The translations under genes were made by a program, and so were the position numbers. The notes beneath the pieces were generated by a model. It was not told the origin of the DNA. It saw only the letters and a program-made list of their open reading frames with translations, and searched no databases. A stretch of DNA of 63,629 nt from Streptomyces yangpuensis (GTDB taxonomy: Bacteria > Actinomycetota > Actinomycetes > Streptomycetales > Streptomycetaceae): contig NZ_LBMK01000011.1 of NCBI RefSeq assembly GCF_001005295.1, positions 1 to 63,629 of the forward strand, in the 5' to 3' direction. Shown here one piece after another: positions 25,313-35,300 of the stretch (positions are counted from its first letter, which is position 1; the number at the start of each line of letters is the position of its first letter).

Positions 25313-26530
25313 TCAGCGTCGGCCGAGGCCGGCGTCGTCGTCCTTCTCGGCGGCGACGGCGGAGGCGGAGAGCAGCGTCGCACCGGCCAGGCCACCCCAG
25401 AGGGCGGTCGGGCCGTGGGGTGCGAGCGCGGTGATGACCGCCGGGGAGACGGCGAGGCCGAAGCCCGTGGAGAGTTCGAAGCGGGCGAGTACGCGGCCGA
25501 GGGCGTGGGCCGGGGCGAGGGCGGTGACCAGCGCCGTGGCACTGCCGGCGTAGACGATCTCCCCGAGGGTGCAGACGACGGACACGGCGGCAACGGCGGG
25601 GGCGCCCCAGCCGCCGCCCGGTGAGGTCGCCGCGAGGAAGCCGAGATAGGACACGGCGAGCAGCACACCGGCGAGGGCCAGCACGTTGCGCCGGGGGAAC
25701 CGCGACAGCAGGACGGTGACCGGCACCTGGAGGGTGACGACGAGCACCGTGTTGGCGACGAAGACGGCCGCCGGCCACACCGGGGAGGCGTGCAGCTGCG
25801 TCACCAGCACCAGCGGGAGCGCGATTTCGGGGACGTTCAGGCAGAAGACGTAGACCACGTTGGCCGCGAGCAGTCCGCGCATCCGGGGCGCGGGCCCCGC
25901 GGCCGCGTCCCCCTCCGGGGCGACGGCCGGACGCGCCCGCAGGCGCACCGACCATGCCAGGGCCGCAGCGGTGAGGTAGGCGATCCCGGTGGCGACGGCC
26001 ATCGCCCGCAGGGCCGTGGCCCCGCCGGCCAGGCAGGCGGTGGCGAGGAGCGCGCCCACGCCCAGGCCCGCGTTGCGCAGGGCTCGGCCCGCCGCGAGGG
26101 CGGTGTCGCGTTCCCGGCCGTGGGCGACCGTTGCCACGAGGGCCGCGTGGGCAGCCGGCCAGGCCTGGTTGCCGACGCCGAGGAGGAGCGCCGCCGCCGC
26201 GAACGGCCACACGTGCCCGGCCGGGGTGGCCAGCAGCAGCGCCACGCCCAGCGCCCGCACGAGCATCGACGCCGCCACGACCGTGCTGCGTGCGCCCCGG
26301 TCCAGCCATCGGCCCACCGCGGGCATGCACACCAGCCCGACGACGATCCCGGCTGTCATGGCGATGCCGGTGGCGGGCGCGGACAGCCGCAGCACCATGA
26401 CCCCGTAGAGCAGCAGGAACGGCCGCAGCAGGCCGGTGCCCAGCGCGTCCACGGCGAGGGCGACGGCGTAGCGGGGACCACCGGAGGCCCGGACGAGGGC
26501 GCGGGGCCGGATCGTGGTGACGGTTTCCAT
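25313..26530 (-). CDS. MFS transporter, 405 aa
   Basis: About 12 hydrophobic segments. Typical loops are CMPAVGRWLDRGARSTVVA (between helices 2 and 3, the MFS DxxGRR-like motif) and LSRFPRRNVLALAG between helices 8 and 9. It is probably a drug or metabolite efflux pump. ATG 26530 is divergent from the ArsR-type regulator, with a perfect palindrome between them. That suggests the pump is repressed by the regulator and induced by its substrate. Confidence 0.87.
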   Translation of the reverse strand: METVTTIRPRALVRASGGPRYAVALAVDALGTGLLRPFLLLYGVMVLRLSAPATGIAMTAGIVVGLVCMPAVGRWLDRGARSTVVAASMLVRALGVALLLATPAGHVWPFAAAALLLGVGNQAWPAAHAALVATVAHGRERDTALAAGRALRNAGLGVGALLATACLAGGATALRAMAVATGIAYLTAAALAWSVRLRARPAVAPEGDAAAGPAPRMRGLLAANVVYVFCLNVPEIALPLVLVTQLHASPVWPAAVFVANTVLVVTLQVPVTVLLSRFPRRNVLALAGVLLAVSYLGFLAATSPGGGWGAPAVAAVSVVCTLGEIVYAGSATALVTALAPAHALGRVLARFELSTGFGLAVSPAVITALAPHGPTALWGGLAGATLLSASAVAAEKDDDAGLGRR

Positions 26531-26567
26531 GGCGTCACCGTGCGGTCGACCGCCGGGCCGGGCACGT

Positions 26568-26590
26568 GGGTTGACGGACATCGTCAACCC
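26568..26590. promoter_or_regulatory. Palindromic operator between MFS and ArsR genes
   Basis: A perfect inverted repeat with arms GGGTTGACG and CGTCAACCC around GACAT. It lies 38 bases from the MFS start and about 40 from the regulator start, ideal for a winged-helix dimer repressing both. Confidence 0.7.
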
Positions 26591-26630
26591 GGTGACGTCG
26601 CGGGCGGCCTGGTCGGGGATGCTTGGGCGG

Positions 26631-27716
26631 GTGACGTTGAGGATCGACATCGGCGGCCTGCCGTCCGGAAAGCTGCGGTTCGCCGCTTCCCCGCTGGCCG
26701 AACTGACCGCGATGCTGCACGTACTGGCCGAGCCGGGGCACCATCCGCAGTTCGCCGGCCGGGCCCGGAAGGTCTGGGCCGGGATGCCGCCGGAGCTGGC
26801 CGAGCGCCTGCACGAGGCGGATTTCCTCTGGCGTTCCTCGCAGGCCGACTTCCTGCTCCCCGCCCGGCCCCGGCCGACCCTCGCGGAGGAGCTGGACGAC
26901 GTGGACCGGATCGACGACGAGGTGTACGTGACGGCGGCGCTCGTCACCACGTGCGGCAGCAGCCGGGTCCGCTTCGGGGCGCCTTCGCCGCTGACGGACG
27001 CGGTCGCGCGGGAGCGCGCCCTGGACCTGGCGCAGGCCCGCGGCATACGGCAGGAGGCCTTCGCGGCACGGCTGCTCGCGGACCCGGCGGCCGTCCGGGC
27101 ACGCGTGCGCGGCACCCTTGAGCAGTGCGCCGAGGCCTTTTTCGACGCCGCCTGGGCGGACGTCGCCGTACGGCTCGCCACCGACCTGCGCGTGAAGAAC
27201 GACCTGCACAGGCGGCACGGCTTGGGGGCGGCGCTCGCGGCGGTCTCCGGCGCGGTCTCCCTGGCACCGGACGGGGACCGCATCGTCGTGGACAAGCTGC
27301 CGGACAAGGCGACCACCGCCCACGGCACCGGAGTCACCTTCATCCCCAGCGTGTTCGGCAGCCCGCACCTCGCGGTGGTGCACGCGCCCGGCTGGCAGCC
27401 GGTGGTGCAGTACCCGGTGGCCGAGCCCGCTCCGTCGGAGCCGGTGTCGCTGGAGACGGTCACCCTCCGGCTGGAGGCGCTCGCGCACCCGGTACGGCTG
27501 CGGCTGCTGCGCACCCTGGCCCGCGGCCCGCACACCACCCGTGAACTGGCCCACGCCTGGGAGCTCTCACCTCCGGAGGTGTCCCGTCACCTCGCCGTCC
27601 TGCGCCGCGCCGGCCTGCTCACGGCCCGGCGGCGCGGCCGGTACGTCCGCTACACCCTCAACCTGCCCGACCTCACGGCTCTCGGGGCCGACCTGCTGGC
27701 GGCCGTACTGCGCTGA
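26631..27716 (+). CDS. ArsR-type regulator with N-terminal DUF5937-like domain, 361 aa
   Basis: The long N-terminal domain (RIDIGGLPSGKLRFAASPLA, then ELTAMLHVLAEPGHHPQFA) is found in many Streptomyces regulators. The C-terminal 80 residues are an ArsR winged helix: LEALAHPVRLRLLRTLARGP, then LAHAWELSPPEVSRHLAVLR and GLLTARRRGRYVRYTL. There are no metal-binding Cys in the helix, so it is not a classical arsenic sensor. Start GTG 26631 gives MTLRIDI. ATG 26619 is an equally usable start four codons earlier. Divergent partner of the MFS transporter. Confidence 0.85.
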   Translation: MTLRIDIGGLPSGKLRFAASPLAELTAMLHVLAEPGHHPQFAGRARKVWAGMPPELAERLHEADFLWRSSQADFLLPARPRPTLAEELDDVDRIDDEVYVTAALVTTCGSSRVRFGAPSPLTDAVARERALDLAQARGIRQEAFAARLLADPAAVRARVRGTLEQCAEAFFDAAWADVAVRLATDLRVKNDLHRRHGLGAALAAVSGAVSLAPDGDRIVVDKLPDKATTAHGTGVTFIPSVFGSPHLAVVHAPGWQPVVQYPVAEPAPSEPVSLETVTLRLEALAHPVRLRLLRTLARGPHTTRELAHAWELSPPEVSRHLAVLRRAGLLTARRRGRYVRYTLNLPDLTALGADLLAAVLR

Positions 27717-27960
27717 GACGCAGTACGGCGCCAAGGACGTGGTGCGGGTCATACGGTTATTCGGGGCCCGCGGACCTGCCCCTGCGGATGAGCTGCCAGG
27801 CCGCGGGCCTGGGCCGTACGGCCTCCACCGTGTCTCGGGCGGCACCCGGCGCGGGCAGCTCCTCGCGGCCGGCAGCCCGGAATCCGCCGGCACCGACGCC
27901 GCCCGGGAGACGTCACCGCGGTGGATCCCCGCGAGACCTGAGCCGGCGGGGCAGCGGCCG

Positions 27961-28206
27961 TCACCGTCCGGGCCGGGCCCCGAGGTCCCCCTTCAGCCGC
28001 TCCTCGAAGCCGGGCTGCTTCACGGTCACGGCCGAGTGGCCCGTGTGGACGGCGCCGCCGTCCTGGGGCAGAAGCAGCACCGCCGGCCGGGGCACGGGGG
28101 TGGCGGGGACGCCCATCGAGGTCGCCAGCAGGCCGATACCGATGCCCAGCAGCAGCACGGAGGCCGCTGCCAGCACGACACCACGGATCCACGAGAACTC
28201 GGACAC
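27961..28206 (-). CDS. Small membrane-anchored hypothetical protein, 81 aa
   Basis: GTG 28206 lies behind GGAGGAG. One clear membrane helix (VVLAAASVLLLGIGIGLLAT, residues 10-30) is followed by a short extracytoplasmic part with PVPRPAVLLLPQDGG and a charged C-terminus. No named family. It is divergent from the phosphatase at 28432. The preceding 240 bases (27717-27960) contain nothing I recognise. Confidence 0.6.
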   Translation of the reverse strand: MSEFSWIRGVVLAAASVLLLGIGIGLLATSMGVPATPVPRPAVLLLPQDGGAVHTGHSAVTVKQPGFEERLKGDLGARPGR

Positions 28207-28431
28207 GACGTTTCTCCTCCTCTCCCTCCGGCTCTCCGCACGGAGGCGTACTCCCACTGGACCCCGGCGCCGGGGTGGGCGTCACGGCCCGTGAACGCGT
28301 GACTTGACACCCGTGGCAGCACTGCGTTGGTGCTCCTTGCCCCGCCGGATGATGCTTGTCAGTGGGGCCCCTGGCCGTGCAGGTCCCGTGGGACAGCAGG
28401 GACGGATCTAGCGAGGGCGAGATGAGCGGCG

Positions 28432-30873
28432 ATGGAGCAACTTCCCACCTCTCCCGGAGAGCGGCCGGAGCAGACCGATGCCTTCCAGCACCCCGCGTAC
28501 ACGGCGACGGCCGCCGTCGACGAGCAGGGCATCGTCACCGAGTGGGGCGAAGGCGCCGCTCGGCTGCTCGGTTACGCGTCCGCCGAGGTGGTGGGGCGGA
28601 ACGCCGCGTTCCTGCTGGCCGGTCCCGTCGGCGACGAGGCGCGCCGGATCCCGCCGGAGCAGGAGCGGTGGAGCGGCGCCGTGGCGCTGCGGCACCGGGA
28701 CGGCAGCCGCATCGAGCAGTCGCTGCTCGCGCACCGCTGGACCTCCACCGGCGGCGGCACCCTGTGGTACGTGGTGTCCGCGGTGGCGGGCGTACGGGGC
28801 GGTGACGGCTCCTCGTGGGGCGATCCGCTGCATGAGTGGGCGTTCTCCCAGTCCCCGTGCTTTCTGGCGGTCTTCGACGCGGACCTGCGGCTGGTCCGGG
28901 CGAACGCGGGCATGGAACGCACTCTGTCCCTCACGGAATCCGAGATGTTCGGGCTGCGCCTGCCGGAGATCGCCCCCGACCCGGTGAGCGAGGAGACCGA
29001 GCGCCGGATGCGGCTGGCGCTGGAGGCCGGCGAGCCGCAGCACATGGAGGCCTTCGTACGCGCCACGGGCGTCAGCGCCGAGCACGGCTGGGCGACGTCG
29101 GTGGCCCCGCTGCGGGATCCGGACGGCGTGGTGCGCGCCGTGTGCCTCGCCGCGCACGACCGGACGGGAGCCGAGGTCGAGACGCAGCAGATGTTCATGC
29201 CGGACGCCGCCGCCGCGCGGATCGGCACCACCGAGGACAGCACCCGCACCGCGCAGGAACTCGCGGACGTGGTCGTCCCGAGGCTCGCCGATTTCGCCGT
29301 CGTCGACCTGCTCGAACCCCTTCCGCGCGGCAACAGCCACTCCTCCGGCCCGCCGTCGGGGCCGGTCACCGTCTGCCGTACGGCGGTGCGCTCGGCCGTC
29401 GAGGGGAGTTCCGAAGGCCGGGTCGCGGTCGGCGAGACGGCCGTCTATCCCCCGCTGTCGCCGCCCGCGGAGTGCCTGGCTTCGGGGCGTGGCGCCGTGT
29501 ACGCGTCGACCGCACCGGCGGTCGCCCAGTGGATGGCCCAGGACCCGGCGGCCGCCTGGCTCGGTGCGCACGGGACCCATTCGATGCTGGTGGTGCCGCT
29601 GCACGCCGACGGCGTCAGCCTCGGCGTGGCCGTCTTCGGCCGCCGCCGGAGCCGGGAGCCGTTCCTGCCGGAGGACCTGGCGCTGGCCGAGGATCTCACG
29701 GGCCGGGCGGCCGCGAGCATCCACGCCGGGCACCGGTCCGCCCGGGAGCACACCAGCACCATGACGCTCCAGCGCAGCCTGCTCCCGCAGACGCTGCCCG
29801 ACCACCCGGCGCTGGAGACGGCCTCCCGCTACCTTCCGGCCGGCACCGAGGCGGGTGTGGGCGGCGACTGGTTCGATGTGATCCCGCTGTCCGGCGCGCG
29901 GGTGGCTCTGGTCGTGGGCGATGTCGTCGGCCACGGCATCCGGGCCTCCGCGACGATGGGCCGGCTGCGCACCGCGGTGCGCACGCTGGCCGACGTCGAC
30001 CTGCCGCCCGACGAGCTGCTGACGCACCTCGACGACCTGATCATCCACCTGTCCGCGGACGAGGGCGGCCGGGAGGCCGTCGACGAGAGCGCCGGGGGCA
30101 TCGGTACGACCTGCCTGTACGTGGTCTACGACCCGGTGACCCGGCACTGCACGCTCGCCCGGGCCGGGCACCCGCCGCCGGCGGTGGTCTCCCCAGAGGG
30201 CTCCGTGTACCTCCTCGACGTCCCGGCCGGGCCGCCGCTGGGGCTGGGGGGCCTGCCCTTCGAGACGCTGGACGTCGACCTTCCCGAGGGCAGCGTGCTG
30301 ACCCTCTACACCGACGGACTGCTCCAGCCCCGCGAGCGGGACATCGACGAGGCGCTGGACGCCATGTTCGCCGCGCTCGCCCAGCCCGCTTCCAGGCTGG
30401 ACACGGTCTGCGACCGGGTGCTGACGGCCCTGCTGACCCACCGCCCCGACGACGACGTGGCCCTGCTCGTCGCGCGGACGCGGGCCCTGCACGCCGACAA
30501 GGTCGTCGTGTGGGACCTGACGTCCGATCCCTCGAACGTCTCCCAGGCCCGTCGGCAGACCACCGACCAGCTGGCGCAGTGGGGGCTGGAGGAGGCCTCG
30601 TTCGTCACCGAGCTGCTGGTCAGCGAGCTGGTCACCAATGCCATCAGGTACGGCGAGCCGCCCATCCAGCTGCGGCTGATCCACGAGAAGGACACCCTCA
30701 TCTGCGAGGTGTCCGACGCGAGCAGCACCGCCCCGCACATGCGGCGGGCCCGGACCTTCGACGAAGGCGGCCGGGGCCTGCTGCTGGTGGCCCAGCTCGC
30801 CCAGCGGTGGGGCACCCGGCACGCGCCCGTCGGCAAGACGATCTGGGCCGAGCAGTCGCTCCTGGGGTTCTGA
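28432..30873 (+). CDS. PAS-PAS-GAF-SpoIIE phosphatase with C-terminal anti-sigma-type ATPase, 813 aa
   Basis: Two PAS domains (AVDEQGIVTEWGEGAARLLG near 30; AVFDADLRLVRANAGMERTL near 145) and a GAF region (about 270-440, VVPLHADGVSLGVAVFGRRR) come first. The SpoIIE/PP2C phosphatase follows (about 455-680: RYLPAGTEAGVGGDWFDVIP, LVVGDVVGHGIRASATMGRL, LYTDGLLQP, HRPDDDVALLVAR). The last 120 residues are an RsbW-like HATPase (VTELLVSELVTNAIRYGEPP, CEVSDASS, GGRGLLLVAQLAQRWG). One protein thus couples sensing, phosphatase and kinase activities of a partner-switching module. Its 3' end converges on the kinase gene with a 17-base gap. Confidence 0.92.
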   Translation: MEQLPTSPGERPEQTDAFQHPAYTATAAVDEQGIVTEWGEGAARLLGYASAEVVGRNAAFLLAGPVGDEARRIPPEQERWSGAVALRHRDGSRIEQSLLAHRWTSTGGGTLWYVVSAVAGVRGGDGSSWGDPLHEWAFSQSPCFLAVFDADLRLVRANAGMERTLSLTESEMFGLRLPEIAPDPVSEETERRMRLALEAGEPQHMEAFVRATGVSAEHGWATSVAPLRDPDGVVRAVCLAAHDRTGAEVETQQMFMPDAAAARIGTTEDSTRTAQELADVVVPRLADFAVVDLLEPLPRGNSHSSGPPSGPVTVCRTAVRSAVEGSSEGRVAVGETAVYPPLSPPAECLASGRGAVYASTAPAVAQWMAQDPAAAWLGAHGTHSMLVVPLHADGVSLGVAVFGRRRSREPFLPEDLALAEDLTGRAAASIHAGHRSAREHTSTMTLQRSLLPQTLPDHPALETASRYLPAGTEAGVGGDWFDVIPLSGARVALVVGDVVGHGIRASATMGRLRTAVRTLADVDLPPDELLTHLDDLIIHLSADEGGREAVDESAGGIGTTCLYVVYDPVTRHCTLARAGHPPPAVVSPEGSVYLLDVPAGPPLGLGGLPFETLDVDLPEGSVLTLYTDGLLQPRERDIDEALDAMFAALAQPASRLDTVCDRVLTALLTHRPDDDVALLVARTRALHADKVVVWDLTSDPSNVSQARRQTTDQLAQWGLEEASFVTELLVSELVTNAIRYGEPPIQLRLIHEKDTLICEVSDASSTAPHMRRARTFDEGGRGLLLVAQLAQRWGTRHAPVGKTIWAEQSLLGF

Positions 30874-30890
30874 GGGCTCCGGCCACAGCA

Positions 30891-31877
30891 CTATGTCCGG
30901 CCGGCCGGGGAGCGGAAGACCGGCAGGGCCCACTCCGGTGGCTCCGGTGGCGCCGCGGTCTCCTCCTGGGCCCGCCGGGGCCGCTGCTCCGTCGGGGGGC
31001 CCTTCTCGGTGGCGCGCCGCAGGGCCGCCACGAACTCCAGGCAGGATCCGTACCGGTCCTCGGGCACCTTCGCCAGGGCCTTCGCGAAGACCTTGTCGGC
31101 GGCGGGTGCGATGTCGGGCCGCCGCTCGGTCAGCGGAGGCGGTGGGTCGTACTGGTGCGCCCACAGCAGGGCCGCGTCCTCCTCGCGCACGAACGGCGGT
31201 CCGCCGGCGAGGCTCTCGTAGACGACGCAGGCCAGGCTGTAGAGGTCGCACCTGCCGTCCACCGGACGGCCGGAGATCTGCTCGGGCGCCATGTAGTCGA
31301 GCGTGCCGACGAACTCCCCCGCCGTGGTGAAGCCGCTCAGCGACAGGGACTTCTTCGTCAGGCCGAAGTCCGTGAGGTAGATGTGCTCGGGGTGGTCCCG
31401 GTCGGGGCCGGCCGCGACGAGGATGTTGCCGGGCTTGACGTCCCGGTGCACCAGTTCGTGGTCGTGGGCGGCGTCCAGGGCGGAGGCCACCTGCGCGGCG
31501 ATCCGCAGGGCGGTCGGCACGGGCAGCGGGCCCTCCCGGTCCAGCAGTCCGCGCAGGTCCAGCCCGGGCACGTACCGCATGGCGATGTAGAGGACGCCGT
31601 CCGTCTCGCCCGCCTCGAAGATCGGCACGATGTGCGGGTGCTCGATCGAGGCGGCCACCCTGGACTCGTGGGTGAAGCGGCGCCGGAAGGTGTCGTCGCG
31701 GGCCCGCTCCGGGGCGATCAGCTTGATCGCGACCGTGCGGTCCAGGCGCAGGTCCTTGGCGCAGTAGACGACGGCCATGCCGCCCCGGCCGATCATGCGC
31801 TCGACCTTGTAGCCGGCGATCTGCTTCCCGACCAGCCCGGAGGGCCGGCCCGTGTACTGACTCAGGTCCGCGCCCAT
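30891..31877 (-). CDS. Soluble Hanks-type Ser/Thr protein kinase, 328 aa
   Basis: Complete kinase domain: glycine loop IGRGGMAVVY at 29-38, Lys52, HRDVKPGN at 144-151, DFG at 170-172, GTLDYMAPEQISGRPVD, and CDLYSLACVVYESLAGGPPF. After residue 280 there is only a short charged and Pro-rich tail, with no membrane span or extracellular sensor, so it is cytoplasmic. Being next to a SpoIIE phosphatase, it may act in the same signalling set, but its targets are unknown. Confidence 0.9.
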   Translation of the reverse strand: MGADLSQYTGRPSGLVGKQIAGYKVERMIGRGGMAVVYCAKDLRLDRTVAIKLIAPERARDDTFRRRFTHESRVAASIEHPHIVPIFEAGETDGVLYIAMRYVPGLDLRGLLDREGPLPVPTALRIAAQVASALDAAHDHELVHRDVKPGNILVAAGPDRDHPEHIYLTDFGLTKKSLSLSGFTTAGEFVGTLDYMAPEQISGRPVDGRCDLYSLACVVYESLAGGPPFVREEDAALLWAHQYDPPPPLTERRPDIAPAADKVFAKALAKVPEDRYGSCLEFVAALRRATEKGPPTEQRPRRAQEETAAPPEPPEWALPVFRSPAGRT

Positions 31878-32359
31878 CCGGCGCCCCCTTCCTCAGCAGG
31901 AATTCTACCGATCGGCCCCTGCGCACGCTCCCGCTACCACATCCGGGGCGGTGGCGGGAGGGGGCGGAGCACCACCATTCAGGGTGCGGCGGGCCGGCGC
32001 CGGGATGGGTGGTGCGGGCGGGAAACCTCCGTGGTCGGCGCCCATGTGCGGGCGGCGCGGATGGCGTTGAGTCGGAGGTGCCGATCGGCAGGCACCAGTC
32101 CTGATCCAGCCGCGCGTCCCGCGCGTTCGACCTTCTAGGAGGTGCACCGGGTGAGCGTACTCAAGCCCCAGAACACGGCGGCCCGCAGGACGCAGCGCGG
32201 CCCGGGATACCTGAACTGACCCGACGGATCCGGTCGGGGGCGCTCCCCCGTGCCCCCGCCCGGATCCTGTCGTTCCCACCCTTTCGACGCGGGGACCCGC
32301 GCGCGGTGCGTGCGCGTTTCCCTCGATCCCAGCATCCCTTTGGAACTGCCGGCCGGCGC
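31878..32359. other. Intergenic region, 480 bases, holding one possible mini-gene
   Basis: Apart from the 22-codon frame at 32151-32219 and its hairpin, I see no gene. GGTGCC...GGCACC (about 32077-32096) could form a small stem. The GC-rich remainder shows no conserved reading frame that I trust. Confidence 0.4.
32151..32219 (+). CDS. Possible 22-residue peptide with perfect ribosome site
   Basis: TAGGAGGTG sits at ideal distance from GTG 32151, giving MSVLKPQNTAARRTQRGPGY then LN and TGA. It is basic, with no Cys and no hydrophobic helix. CCCGAC and GTCGGG just after the stop can pair. It could be a leader peptide or small protein. The ribosome site is the main evidence. Confidence 0.35.
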   Translation: MSVLKPQNTAARRTQRGPGYLN

Positions 32360-35300
32360 TCAGGCCGGGGCGGTGAGGTCGCGGGCCGTGAGGTCGCGGG
32401 CCGTGAGGTCGCGGGCCGTGAGGTCGCGGGCCGTGAGGTCGCGGGCCGTGAGGTCGCGGGCGGCGGTGGCGAAGGCCCTGCGGTTCGGGTGGCCCGTCTT
32501 GTGCAGGACGTTCGCCACGTGCTTCTCGACCGTGCGCAGCGAGATGTGCAGCCGCCCGGCGATGTCCTTGTTGCTGATCCGTTCCGCGACCAGCCGGGCC
32601 ACTTCGAATTCGCGGACGGTGATGCCGGACCTGCGCAGGTGCGGCGGTACCTGCTCGGTGCCCGTGCGCCGTTGCCGGACGGGGGCGCCCATGCCGCGCA
32701 GCAGGGCCCGGCTCGCGGCGGCGACCGGGTGGAGGCCGGCGCCGTGGAAGTACTCCTCGGCCTCGCGCAGCCACTCGACCGGCGTACCCCAGCCGTCCTC
32801 GTACGCGGGCCCGGCCACCAGTCGCAGGCACAGGCGGCGGGCCAGGGGGTACGGGCCGGCCGCGGCCAGCGCCCGGTCCGCGGCTGCCGTCGCCCGCTCG
32901 CGGTGCCCCTCCCGGCCGAGCAGCACGGCGTGGGCGAGGCCCGCGAACTGGCGGTTCCAGCGGGTGCCTTCGGCGCCGGCCTCGGCGATGCCCGCGCAGT
33001 GCCCGCGGCCCAGTCGTCCGGCCAGTACGCCGAGCAGCAGGGCGAGGCCGTGCCGGCCGAAGTCGTCGGCGGCCGGGTTCTCGGTGTCGTGGGCGAGTGC
33101 CTGGGCGAGTTCCTGTTCGGCGGCGTCGCGGCGTTCCTCCAGCAGGGAGCAGAAGGCCCGGGCGAGCCCGTACGACAGGGGGCGCAGGCCGGGTGCGGCG
33201 TCGAGGTGCGGCTCCAGCCGTTCGAGCGCTGCGCGCATCTCGGTGCGCCGTCCCTGGTGGGCGTACCGTACGGCGTCGGCGAGCCGGAAAAGGGCGAGGG
33301 GCCGGCCCAGTCCCAGCCGGGACGCCTCGGCCGTGCCGTCGATGATCCCGTCGCGGGCGTCGTCGTAGGCGCCCCGCCGGATCCGCTCGATGGCGAGGGC
33401 GAAGCCGACCTCGTGCGCCAGCGGCAGCAGGCCATTGCGGTGGGCCTCCTGCCGGGCCTGCTCCAGGCGGCCCGGCCGGTCGTCGTGTCCGGCTTCGGTG
33501 AGGGCCAGCTGCACCTCGGCGGCCGTGCGCGGTACGGGGAGCCGGTGGGCGAGGGCGATCGCGCGGGCCCGCTTGAAGTGGGCCGTCGCCGCGGGCTCGT
33601 CCTGCTGCCGGGCGAGCCGGCCGAGCAGCAGCAGGGCTTCGCAGGCGGTGTCCGGCCGGTCGTCGCCGCGGGCGGCGTCCACGGCCCGGCGGGCGAGGCG
33701 GGCGGCGGTGTGCAGCCGGTCGGGGGCGGGCCGGCTCAGCTCGGCGTGGGCCGCGGCGAGGTCCACGAGGGCGGTGCGGCCGTCGGCGGGATGGTCGGGG
33801 AGGAGGGCGCGGGCGGTGTCGAGGTGGTGCAGGGCTTCGGCGGGACGCCCGGCCAGGGTGGCGATGCCGCTGAGCCGGGCGTGGATCCCGGCGCGTCGTG
33901 CGGCGGGTACGGCGTGACCGGCGGCGGGCGGGGTGGGCAGGCGGTCGAGGCGGCCCGAGCGGGCGGCGGCGTCGAGCAGCAGTTCCAGGACCGTGGCGTG
34001 CAGTTCGGGTGCGGTGCCGGGTTCGAGGAGGGGATGGGCGCGGGTGAGGAGTTCCAGGGCCCGTTCCAGGGCGCCCTCGTCCATCGCCCGCTGCGCCGCC
34101 TCGCAGTACAGGCGGACGGCTTCGCAGGGTTCGCCGGCGTGCTCGTGCAGCCGGGCGGCGTGTGCGCGCCAGGCTCCGGGCAGTCCCGGGTGGAGCCGGG
34201 CGAGTGCGTGTGCCGCGCGTCGGGCGTGCCGGGCGCGCTGGCCCGGGCCGAGGTCGGCCAGGAGCGCCTGGGCGGCCAGCGGGTAGTGGAAGGCGTACCA
34301 CTGGGTGCCGGGCCCGTCCGGGGTGATCAGGCTGGAGGCGAGGGCGGCGCGCAGGACCTCGGACAGGGCCGTGGGGTCGGCGGCGATGGCATGCTCGAGT
34401 ACGGGCAGGGGGAAGCGTCGGCCGAACAGGGCGGCCGTGCCCAGGAATTCCGTGCCGAGCGGCCCGAGCGAGGTGGTGCGGCGCCTGATGTCGTCGGCGA
34501 CGGTGGCGGGCACGGGCGGGGTCCGGTCGCCGTGGTGGACGGGGTGGTCGGCGTGGTCGTGGACGAGTTCCTTGACCACGAACGGGATGCCGGCGCCGCC
34601 GGTGACCGCCCGGTGCAGGAGTTCGGGGCAGACCTCTGCCGGTGCGGCGTCCAGCTCGGCCGCGACGAGGAGGCGTACGTCGGGGTGGCTGAGGGGGGTC
34701 AGGTCGAGGATCTGCGCCGCTTCCCGCTGGCGGGCGCGCCGGGCCAGCTCGGCCGCCGCGCGGGGGGCGCGGCCGGCGACGAGCAGGAGCACGGCGGGCT
34801 GTTGTCCGATGTTGTCGAGGAGGTACTCGACGACGGCCAGGGTGCCGGCGTCGGCGTCGTGCAGGTCGTCGAGGACGAGCAGGCAGCCCCGCTGCCGGCC
34901 GACGGCGGTGAGCAGGCGCAGCATCGTTTCGGCGACGGAGATGTGCGAGGTCTCGCGGCCTGCGCTGCCGGGGGTGCCGCCGAGCAGGCGGGTCATGACG
35001 GGGCCGTAGCCGTCCAGTTCCTCCGGGGCGGGCAGCAGGCCGGCGCGGGCGAGCAGGAGCAGCGCCTCGACGAGGGGCCGGTAGGGGACGGGCGGGCCGA
35101 CGGTGCTGGCCCGCCCGCGTACGGTGACCATGTCGGCCGAGGCGGCCGCGGCGAGGGCCGCGGTGGCGAGCCGGGTCTTGCCGATGCCGGGCTCGCCGGT
35201 GACGAAGAGGGCTCCGCCCTGCCCGGACCGGGCGGCGGCGAGTGCGGCCGTGATCCGTCCCATCTCGGCGCCGCGTCCGATGAGGCGTCCCCGTCCCCGG

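Noticed and set aside
32373..32461. CRISPR-like array of short repeats
   Set aside because: Units are 15 bp with no spacers and lie inside a coding frame.
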